Shown here one piece after another: positions 6,446-12,711 of a stretch of DNA of 15,210 bases (positions are counted from its first letter, which is position 1; each line of letters begins with the position of its first letter). The DNA lies in NCBI GenBank assembly GCA_034429475.1, contig DAOUGD010000311.1, positions 1 through 15,210 of the forward strand, written 5' to 3'. Below the pieces are notes generated by a model. It saw only the letters and a list, made by a program, of their open reading frames with translations. It searched no databases and was not told the origin of the DNA. Source of the stretch: JAKQHY01 sp034429475. Lineage in GTDB: Bacteria > Chloroflexota > Anaerolineae > B4-G1 > SLSP01. Both the position numbers and the translations under genes were made by a program.

Positions 6446-7768
6446 CTGCGCCCGCTCCGCCATCAACGCGCGCAGCTTGGCCGAGTCGCGGGGATAGGCC
6501 CAGTAAAAGAGTGTGTAGACCAGCAGGCAAATAACCCATGGGAAAGGGATCGTCCAGATCATCGCGGGGGTGAAGCCGATGGTGTCGGCCAACTTTCCGG
6601 CGATGTAGGCCGCAATCGCCGCGAAGCCGCTTTCCACAAACGTGGTCATGGCGAAGGCGGTCGCGCGCAGTTCCGGCGGAAGCGCGCCCTGCATCATCGG
6701 CTCCTTCGCGCCCTTGCCCGCCCAACTGATCAGTAGCGCGGTGAGGAAGCACAGGAAGAAGAACGGCCAGAAGCCCCAATTCGCAGTCTGCGTAAACAGG
6801 ATGTACGTCAGGGGGATGCCGCAGAAGACGGAGACCTGCCCGACGATGGTGCGCCCATACTTGGGACTACGGCTCTCGGCCCAATCGCCCAGCACGCCGC
6901 CGAGAACATTGCTAATGGCGGTCCCGATGACGATGCCCGCGAACGCCAGTGTCGCGCTTCCCTGCGGATTGCTCAGGTCAATCCCTTCGGTCATGCCGCG
7001 CTCGCGCACCATCCAGGTGATCATGTACAGTCCCATCACCACCCACGGCATACTGCCCGCCAATCCCTGCGCGATCGCCACCCACACCGTGGGGATCGTC
7101 AGGACTTTGAGCAGGTCGTCTGGGCGGATGCCGTACTGCGCCGCCTGTTCCGCCGTGATTTTGCCCGCCAGCTCCGGCTCCGCCGCGCCGCGCGTCGGCT
7201 CCTTCACCAACAGCGCCACCACCAGCCCGGAAACGACGCTGAAGGCGCCCAGGACGATGAACCCCCAGCGCCACAGGGTCGGCGTCGCCAGGAATCCCAG
7301 ACCCACCGTGCCGACAATGATGCCCAACATCCCGAACGCCTCCAACAATCCCAGCGCCCGTCCGCGTTGGTGGGGCGGAAACGTGTCGGACATCAATGAG
7401 AACGTGGCCGGCATCAAACAGCCCAATCCAATGCCGGAGATGGCGCGGATGAGGAGCAGTTGATCGTAGTTTTGCGTCAGCCCGCAAACCAGCGTCCAGA
7501 TGCCCCACACCCCCGTGCCGATGATGATGACGGTCTTGCGCGAGAACTTGTCGGCGGCGTAGCCCCAGAACGGCGCGCTGAGCGCCTGGAGCAGACTGCG
7601 GATCGTCCCCATAATGCCGAGCTTGGTGTAGTTCAGTCCCCAAAGCTGCTGAATGGTGGGGAACAGAACGGAGAGCGACTGCCCCTCTCCCTGGTCAATA
7701 AAATACCCAAACGCCAGGGCCACTAACGTCTTCCAACGGCTGGTTTTGTTCTCAGAAGATTCGGACAT
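6425..7768 (-). CDS. Major facilitator superfamily transporter
   Basis: This is an integral membrane secondary transporter with about 12 predicted hydrophobic segments in two halves, split by a charged central loop near residues 200-225. The loop 2-3 signature GYAADKFSRK (69-78) corresponds to MFS motif A (GxxxDRxGRR). A second copy-like motif, GGVLGDWAESRSPKYGR, appears in the C-terminal half. The ATG at 7768 is preferred over one four codons earlier because GGAGG lies five bases upstream. It is 447 aa. The N-terminal segment FGYFIDQGEGQSLSVLFP resembles anion or organic-acid MFS carriers, but I cannot name the substrate. It heads the probable operon MFS-thyX-thioesterase. Confidence 0.85.
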   Translation of the reverse strand: MSESSENKTSRWKTLVALAFGYFIDQGEGQSLSVLFPTIQQLWGLNYTKLGIMGTIRSLLQALSAPFWGYAADKFSRKTVIIIGTGVWGIWTLVCGLTQNYDQLLLIRAISGIGLGCLMPATFSLMSDTFPPHQRGRALGLLEAFGMLGIIVGTVGLGFLATPTLWRWGFIVLGAFSVVSGLVVALLVKEPTRGAAEPELAGKITAEQAAQYGIRPDDLLKVLTIPTVWVAIAQGLAGSMPWVVMGLYMITWMVRERGMTEGIDLSNPQGSATLAFAGIVIGTAISNVLGGVLGDWAESRSPKYGRTIVGQVSVFCGIPLTYILFTQTANWGFWPFFFLCFLTALLISWAGKGAKEPMMQGALPPELRATAFAMTTFVESGFAAIAAYIAGKLADTIGFTPAMIWTIPFPWVICLLVYTLFYWAYPRDSAKLRALMAERAQELGVRS

Positions 7769-7798
7769 GAAGACCTCCAAAGATGATGTATAGGGACT

Positions 7799-7804
7799 AT
7801 TATA
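7799..7804 (-). promoter_or_regulatory. -10 box of the MFS-thyX-thioesterase operon
   Basis: A perfect TATAAT on the minus strand lies 30 bases before the MFS ATG. I found no good -35 box at 16-18 bp, so the promoter is either weak, activator-dependent, or not real. Confidence 0.4.
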
Positions 7805-7828
7805 CGCAAATGTTGTAACGTGGGTATT

Positions 7829-7887
7829 GAAACGTCAAACGTCAAACGTCAGGCTTATACAGTGAAGCCATGACGTTTGACGTTTGA
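7829..7887. repeat. 7-bp-period cruciform between the C25 peptidase and MFS genes
   Basis: A left arm of AACGTCA heptamers (ending at 7851) and a right arm starting TGACGTTTGACG (7871-7887) match perfectly over 17 bp. The stem continues inward with GGCTT (7852-7856) and AAGCC (7865-7869) with one bulged base, closing on an 8-nt loop. It is the longest near-perfect stem in the window. It lies downstream of the peptidase gene and upstream of the MFS -10 box, so it can act as a terminator or insulating element. Confidence 0.85.
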
Positions 7888-7920
7888 GGCATTTGAATGA
7901 GAGTCCCTCGGGTCACAAAA

Positions 7921-10737
7921 TTACTTCGTCACCAGCGGCAAGTAAACCCGGCTGGCAACGATAGTGACGCGCGCGTGGTTGGACAGCCATACGGTGTTGC
8001 TCCCCTGACTGATGGCGGCAGTAGCCGTGATCAACCCTTCAGTCTTGAGACCGGGGGCAGTGAAGCGCCCGGCGGGGGTGATGCTGCCGATGTCCGAGGT
8101 CCAGGTGATGACGCCGGTGTACGCCACCGGATTGAGGTAGGCGTCGCGGATGGTCGCGGTCATCTGGGCGCTTTCGCCGGGAAGCAGCCACAGCGGGTCC
8201 GGCGACACAGTGAGCGTGACCGGCGGCCCGGCCAGCACCGTCACCGGCGCCGCTGCGGACAGCGGCCCCAGGTGCGCGGTGACGCGCGCCGCCCCCGCCG
8301 TCGTCGGCGCGACGTAGGCCCCGTCGCGGTCGAACGCCCCCGCGTCCGCCGTCCACGCCGTGGCCGTGAAGGGGAGCGTCTGCCCGAAGCGCGTGTCCAG
8401 GCGCGGCGCGAAGGCGTCCACCGTCACCCGGCTGCCCACGGTGAGCGTGATCGGGGTCAGCGTGATGCGCTCGCCAAACGGCAGCACCAACGCCGGGTCG
8501 CCGAAAAGCGTGTAGACTTTCCGCATGTGCGTCCGCGAGGCCGCGCGCCCCAATTGCGACAGCTCCGCCACCCGGAACTCACCATGGTGCGTCAGCGCCG
8601 TAAACACTGCGTTTGCCACCAACTCCCCATCCCAGGTGTAGCCCAGTCCCGCCGGTGAGAAGGCGGCCACCGCGCCGCGCTCTGGCGTCGTCAGCAGCCG
8701 CTCGGCGATGGAGCGGGCATCGTCCAGGCCGGGGTAGTTTTCGGGGAACATCCAGAAACCATCCAGACAATCCAGGCTGAGGACGAAAGGCAGCCCGTGG
8801 CCCGGCGCGAACGTCGCAATATCGCCGGTGGTGAGCAGCTTTTCGTGCGCCCATCGGTTGACGGAGCCATGACCGGTGTAAGCCATCACGCCCGCGCCTG
8901 CGCTCCACGTCGTCGTCAGGGCGAACGTTGCAGTTGGACAGGGCTTGGGTACAGAAGTAGGTGCGCCGCAGTAGTCGTTGAGGTAAACCGTCGTCGCCGT
9001 CAACGGGCTGTGGATGTACGTCGTCCGCACGTCCTCCATCACCCCCTGGAAATCGCCGGCGTCGTCGGGCACGTTGTCGGCTACCAGAAGCGTGTGCAAT
9101 TGCCAGTCTGCCGGAGGCTGCGCCTCATAATCTAGCAATTTGGCGACGAAAGCGCTCACCTCGGCAGCGTCGGCGGCGGGGATGCGCCCCACCACCACTT
9201 CGGGGAAATCGTCGCCGTCCAGATCACCAAAGTGCGCATCTACAGGAACTTCACCCTGGGTGGGATCGGCAAAAGCCAGGTACGGCGGGATGCGCGAGGG
9301 GATGAATTCTCCGTACCTTTCGGGGTTGTACCCCTTGAAGTTGAAATTGCCATCGCCCACCAGCAGCAGATAGCGCGGCGGCTGGCCGGGCCAGACGTCG
9401 TAGGCGTGCCTCACCAACGCGCGGATGGCCTCCGGATGGAAGACGCCATCATTGAACGCGGCGTAAACGTCCGCCACATCCACCACCTGCACGCGCAACC
9501 CCTGCGCGCGGCGTTGAGCGACCAGCGGCGCCAGCGCGACAAAGAATTCATGCGGCGCGACAATGATCTCATCCGCACCGGTGGGGGACGCGATCAGGTT
9601 TGGGTCGGGCGTGTAGGGCGTGGGCGCGACCGACGCGGGCGCGGCGGCGCGGTACACGGTTCCCTGCGGCGCGTTGTCCGCTAACGTGAGGACGCCGTCG
9701 GTCAGTGCGTAACCGGCGAGGGCGACCGGCTGCAAAGGATCGGACACGTCGTAGAGACGAGCAGCGTCCGATAATCCGGCGACGGTGTAGGCTGCGGCGC
9801 CTTCCTGCGCGGCGACGCACGCCCACGCGCCATTCAGCGCGGCAGGCGTCTGCCGGTAAGTAAGCGTGGCGCGGTCGAAGTACACTTCTTGCCGCACTAC
9901 GTCGGCGACGTAGCCCACCGAGAGCGTATTTTCTCCGGCGCGCAGCGCGGACGCGGGCGCGGTGACGGTGATGATGTGACCGACCGCCCCATCCCAATAT
10001 CTATCGCCCAGGGCGTTATCATTTAAACGCAGGCGCAGGTGATGATCCGGCGCCGCCGTATTGCTGTTGCGCGCGGCCACTTCGACCACCAGGCGCACGT
10101 CCGACCCGGCGATGAGGGGTGTCTGCGCGTCCAGCGTGTAGGTGCGCGTGGCGACGTTGGTGGACACTTGGACCAGCTCCCAGAACCAGGTGACGTCGGT
10201 GCCGGGTGTGGTGCTCCAACGGCCCCAATAGAGCAGATTTTGCTCGGCGATGGTGGTGGCGGTGCAGACTCCCGCCGGCGCGCTCATCGGGGTTACGCTG
10301 CGCGCGGCCATCCGCAGGCCGGGCGTCGCCACGTCCACGGTGAGCCAGTAGACGGCTTCGTCGGTGTACTTCTCATCCTGCTCGCTGCCGTGGAATTTCT
10401 GCCCGTAGAAGACAAAGGCGTCGCCAGGACTGAAGATGCCATCCGCCGTTCCCAGGCCATCCAACGCGACTTCTTGCCCGCGCCAGAGCAGGTGGAAGGC
10501 GGCGGGGGCGGTGGTGGTCACGGGGACGCCGGCAGCCGCCAGTGTAGCATAATCCAGCGTGTAGAGGTCATCGGTGATGACGCCAATGCGCCAGAGAGGG
10601 GTGTCGGGGAAAGGCGTGGGGGAGAGAGGGTGAAGAGGAGAGGGTGAGGCGGCAAAAACGGTGAGAGGCATTAACCAAAGGAGAACGAACAAGAAAGCAA
10701 AGAACATCAGCCGATAGCGATGGAGGATGATTTTCAT
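7921..10737 (-). CDS. Secreted C25-family (gingipain-like) cysteine peptidase
   Basis: This is a predicted extracellular endopeptidase of 938 aa. Residues 1-~29 form a signal peptide: MKIILHRYR, then a hydrophobic core ending VFAA. A beta-rich N-terminal part follows, then the C25 domain from DEIIVAPHEFFVALAPLV, with YLLLVGDGNFN and TLFGDPALVLPF as family landmarks. The catalytic pair is H623 (YTGHGS) and C657 (SLDCLDGF), 34 residues apart, against 33 in gingipain RgpB, so the active site looks complete. Two Ig-like modules follow (about 750-925). The chain ends RVYLPLVTK, a tail I associate with secreted Chloroflexota proteins and possibly an anchoring or sorting signal. The ATG at 10737 is preferred over an upstream start (10821) because it opens the signal peptide and has AGGA upstream. 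The specificity is unknown. Confidence 0.88.
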   Translation of the reverse strand: MKIILHRYRLMFFAFLFVLLWLMPLTVFAASPSPLHPLSPTPFPDTPLWRIGVITDDLYTLDYATLAAAGVPVTTTAPAAFHLLWRGQEVALDGLGTADGIFSPGDAFVFYGQKFHGSEQDEKYTDEAVYWLTVDVATPGLRMAARSVTPMSAPAGVCTATTIAEQNLLYWGRWSTTPGTDVTWFWELVQVSTNVATRTYTLDAQTPLIAGSDVRLVVEVAARNSNTAAPDHHLRLRLNDNALGDRYWDGAVGHIITVTAPASALRAGENTLSVGYVADVVRQEVYFDRATLTYRQTPAALNGAWACVAAQEGAAAYTVAGLSDAARLYDVSDPLQPVALAGYALTDGVLTLADNAPQGTVYRAAAPASVAPTPYTPDPNLIASPTGADEIIVAPHEFFVALAPLVAQRRAQGLRVQVVDVADVYAAFNDGVFHPEAIRALVRHAYDVWPGQPPRYLLLVGDGNFNFKGYNPERYGEFIPSRIPPYLAFADPTQGEVPVDAHFGDLDGDDFPEVVVGRIPAADAAEVSAFVAKLLDYEAQPPADWQLHTLLVADNVPDDAGDFQGVMEDVRTTYIHSPLTATTVYLNDYCGAPTSVPKPCPTATFALTTTWSAGAGVMAYTGHGSVNRWAHEKLLTTGDIATFAPGHGLPFVLSLDCLDGFWMFPENYPGLDDARSIAERLLTTPERGAVAAFSPAGLGYTWDGELVANAVFTALTHHGEFRVAELSQLGRAASRTHMRKVYTLFGDPALVLPFGERITLTPITLTVGSRVTVDAFAPRLDTRFGQTLPFTATAWTADAGAFDRDGAYVAPTTAGAARVTAHLGPLSAAAPVTVLAGPPVTLTVSPDPLWLLPGESAQMTATIRDAYLNPVAYTGVITWTSDIGSITPAGRFTAPGLKTEGLITATAAISQGSNTVWLSNHARVTIVASRVYLPLVTK

Positions 10738-10759
10738 CGGTAGTATCCTTTCGGGGTAA

Positions 10760-10787
10760 ATTATCTTGCGATAATCGGAGTATACAA
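10760..10787 (-). promoter_or_regulatory. Probable promoter of the C25 peptidase gene
   Basis: On the minus strand there is TTGTAT (10782-10787), a 16-bp spacer and GATAAT (10760-10765), with a start near 10753 and a short leader. GATTATC-GCAA-GATAAT in the same region could form a small hairpin over the -10 box. Confidence 0.5.
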
Positions 10788-10789
10788 AC

Positions 10790-10824
10790 ACCATGCGGCG
10801 GTTCTGAGAAAACCGCCGCATGGT
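10790..10824 (-). terminator. Strong hairpin between the small peptide gene and the peptidase gene
   Basis: This is a perfect 14-bp inverted repeat, ACCATGCGGCGGTT with AACCGCCGCATGGT, and a 7-nt loop. It starts 25 bases after the stop of the 35-aa gene and ends just before the peptidase -35 box. The U-run after it on the minus strand is poor (GTGTTTGT), so termination may be incomplete. Stabilising the 3' end of the short mRNA is an alternative role. Confidence 0.65.
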
Positions 10825-10848
10825 TCATTTCTTCAATGCTGCTGAGTG

Positions 10849-10956
10849 TTAATCGTCCAGATCATCCATGTCTGGGAACTGGGAAACCCGCAAGGGGCTA
10901 CCCGCTTGAATTTCCAACTCCCCTTCATAGACAATTTCGGGTGCCTCGTACTTCAT
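10849..10956 (-). CDS. 35-aa putative RiPP precursor peptide
   Basis: This short gene starts at ATG 10956 with AAGGAGA seven bases ahead and its own promoter, and ends at TAA. The N-terminal half is MKYEAPEIVYEGELEIQ: Y3-x-x-P6-x-I8-x-x-x-G12-x-L14-E15. This matches the leader pattern bound by the RRE/B1 protein in lasso-peptide systems (YxxPxLxxxG). The rest begins AGSPLRV and ends with an acidic run (DMDDLDD). As a lasso core starting at G19 it would need an acidic residue at core position 7-9, but the residues there are S, Q and F, and the usual threonine at leader position -2 is a glutamine. It is therefore not a classical lasso peptide; the core type is unknown. No cyclase, RRE, protease B2, radical SAM or ABC exporter gene is in the window. 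Good translation signals and a bracketing promoter and hairpin make it very likely a real gene; the RiPP assignment is inference. Confidence 0.7.
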   Translation of the reverse strand: MKYEAPEIVYEGELEIQAGSPLRVSQFPDMDDLDD

Positions 10957-11003
10957 CTCATTGTCTCCTTTAATTCAAAAATTTGGAAGGACTCTATACT
11001 TCC

Positions 11004-11032
11004 ATTATAGTCCACTTAAAAAGGTATGCAAA
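11004..11032 (-). promoter_or_regulatory. Promoter of the small peptide gene
   Basis: On the minus strand there is TTTGCA (11027-11032), a 17-bp spacer and a perfect TATAAT (11004-11009), predicting a leader of about 40 nt. The -35 box directly abuts that of the divergent glpK promoter. Confidence 0.65.
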
Positions 11033-11060
11033 TAGACAAACCCGTGCCGGAGAGTATAAT
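11033..11060 (+). promoter_or_regulatory. Promoter of glpK
   Basis: There is TAGACA (11033-11038, 5/6 match), a 16-bp spacer and a perfect TATAAT (11055-11060). The leader to the glpK ATG is about 63 nt. I see no clear regulator operator or catabolite-control site in the leader. Confidence 0.65.
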
Positions 11061-11130
11061 TTTGCGGGAGAGATTTGACTATCTGACCACAAGACTAACG
11101 ACTACTAGATTATTTACGAAGGAGATCGCC

Positions 11131-12645
11131 ATGACAAAGTATATTGCCGCCATTGACCAGGGCACAACCGGCACGCGCTGTATTCTGTTTGATCACAGCG
11201 GCCGTCCCGTGATCTGGGCTTACGAGGAGCACGAGCAAATTTATCCTAAACCCGGCTGGGTAGAGCACAATCCCGCCGAAATTTGGGAAAAGACGCAGCG
11301 CGTGGTGCGCCAGGCGTTGACGCAGGGCAACATCCCTAGCGGGGCGATTGCCGCCGTGGGCATCACCAACCAGCGCGAGACGACTATGGTGTGGGATCGC
11401 CGCACGGGGCAGCCGCTCCACAACGCCATCGTCTGGCAGGACACGCGCACGAAGGGCCTGTGCGACGCGCTGGCCCGCGAGGGCGGACAGGATCGCTTCC
11501 GCCCGACGACGGGACTGCCGCTGGCAACCTACTTTGCCGGGCCGAAGCTCCAATGGCTGCTGGAAAACGTGCCCGCCGTGCGCCAGGCCGCCGACCGGGG
11601 CGACGCGCTCTTCGGCACGATGGATACCTGGGTGATCTGGTTGCTCAGCGGCGGGCCACAGGGCGGCGCACACGTCACCGACGTGACCAATGCCAGCCGC
11701 ACGCTGCTGATGAATCTCCAGACATTGGATTGGGACGACGCCATCCTGCACACGCTGAACATCCCCCGCGCCATGCTGCCGGAGATTCGTCCCTCCAGCG
11801 CGCCGCGCCCCTACGGGTTCACGCGGGCGGATGGCCCGTTTGGGGAGGCGCTGCCCATCTCCGGCGCGCTGGGCGACCAGCAGGCCGCGCTCGTCGGGCA
11901 GACGTGCTTCACGCCGGGTGAGGCCAAGAACACCTACGGGACGGGTTGCTTTATGCTGCTCAACACCGGCGCCGAGATCGTCCCCTCAAAAAGCGGCCTG
12001 CTCACCACGTTGGGGTATCAGTTCGGGGACGCGCCGGCGGTTTATGCGCTGGAAGGCTCCATCGCGGTGACGGGCGCGCTGGTGCAGTGGCTACGCGACA
12101 ACCTGGGCTTCTTCGACCGCGCGCCGCAGATCGAGGCGCTGGCCCGCCAGGTGGACGACGCCGGCGGGATGTACGTGGTGCCCGCGTTCTCCGGCCTGTT
12201 CGCGCCCTACTGGCGCAGCGACGCGCGTGGGGTGCTGGTGGGGCTGACGCGCTACATCACCAAGCACCACATCTGCCGCGCCGCGCTGGAGGCGACAGCT
12301 TACCAAACGCGCGACGTGCTGGAGGCGATGGAGCAGGATTCCGGCGTCGCGCTGACCGCGCTCAAGGTGGACGGCGGCATGGTCGCCAACGCGCTGTTGA
12401 TGCAGTTTCAGGCTGACATTTTGGGCGTGCCAGTGGTGCGCCCCACGGTCACGGAGACAACAGCGTTGGGCGCGGCCTACGCGGCGGGGCTGGCGGTTGG
12501 CTTCTGGCCGGACCTGGACGCGCTCCGCCAGAACTGGGGGGTGGATCACACATTCCAGCCGCAGATGGCGGCAGCGCAGCGGGACAGCCTGTATGCCGGA
12601 TGGAAGAAGGCCGTCGAGCGGACGCTGGGGTGGGTAGAAGAATAA
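11131..12645 (+). CDS. glpK: Glycerol kinase
   Basis: GlpK phosphorylates glycerol with ATP to sn-glycerol 3-phosphate in the cytoplasm. It is a full-length FGGY kinase of 504 aa. The phosphate-binding loop is AAIDQGTTGTR (6-16). Glycerol-site regions NQRETT and AIVWQDTRT are present, as is the DQQAALVGQ segment carrying the catalytic aspartate. YGTGCF follows, then GGMVANALLMQFQADILGVPV and TALGAAYAAGLAVGFW in the second ATPase half. The start is ATG 11131, behind GAAGGAGATCGCC; the open frame reaches back to 11026 but that part is the promoter leader. It stands alone here: no glpF, glpD or glp regulator is visible. It faces the lipoprotein gene tail-to-tail and the small peptide gene head-to-head. 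Confidence 0.97.
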   Translation: MTKYIAAIDQGTTGTRCILFDHSGRPVIWAYEEHEQIYPKPGWVEHNPAEIWEKTQRVVRQALTQGNIPSGAIAAVGITNQRETTMVWDRRTGQPLHNAIVWQDTRTKGLCDALAREGGQDRFRPTTGLPLATYFAGPKLQWLLENVPAVRQAADRGDALFGTMDTWVIWLLSGGPQGGAHVTDVTNASRTLLMNLQTLDWDDAILHTLNIPRAMLPEIRPSSAPRPYGFTRADGPFGEALPISGALGDQQAALVGQTCFTPGEAKNTYGTGCFMLLNTGAEIVPSKSGLLTTLGYQFGDAPAVYALEGSIAVTGALVQWLRDNLGFFDRAPQIEALARQVDDAGGMYVVPAFSGLFAPYWRSDARGVLVGLTRYITKHHICRAALEATAYQTRDVLEAMEQDSGVALTALKVDGGMVANALLMQFQADILGVPVVRPTVTETTALGAAYAAGLAVGFWPDLDALRQNWGVDHTFQPQMAAAQRDSLYAGWKKAVERTLGWVEE

Positions 12646-12648
12646 AGA

Positions 12649-12705
12649 TAAAACGTAAAACGTGATGGCACAATAAAAAGCCTCACGTTTTGCGTTTTAC
12701 GTTTT
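12649..12705. repeat. 7-bp-period inverted array between convergent glpK and lipoprotein genes
   Basis: The left arm has two AAAACGT units (12650-12663). The right arm has three units, ACGTTTT, GCGTTTT and ACGTTTT (12685-12705), with GGC/GCC extending the stem inward. The arms differ by one heptamer, showing gain or loss of a unit. It begins four bases after the glpK stop, and its position suits a bidirectional terminator for both genes. Confidence 0.8.
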
Positions 12706-12711
12706 AACACT

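Noticed and set aside
5730..6779. A longer ThyX starting at 6779
   Set aside because: The extra N-terminal 124 residues overlap the MFS gene out of frame and match nothing; ThyX homology begins at 6407.
10849..10956. Calling the 35-aa peptide a classical lasso peptide
   Set aside because: No acidic residue at core positions 7-9, no Thr at leader position -2, and no lasso enzymes in the window.
11026..12645. A longer GlpK starting at 11026
   Set aside because: The added 35 codons include the -10 and -35 boxes; GlpK homology and the RBS point to 11131.
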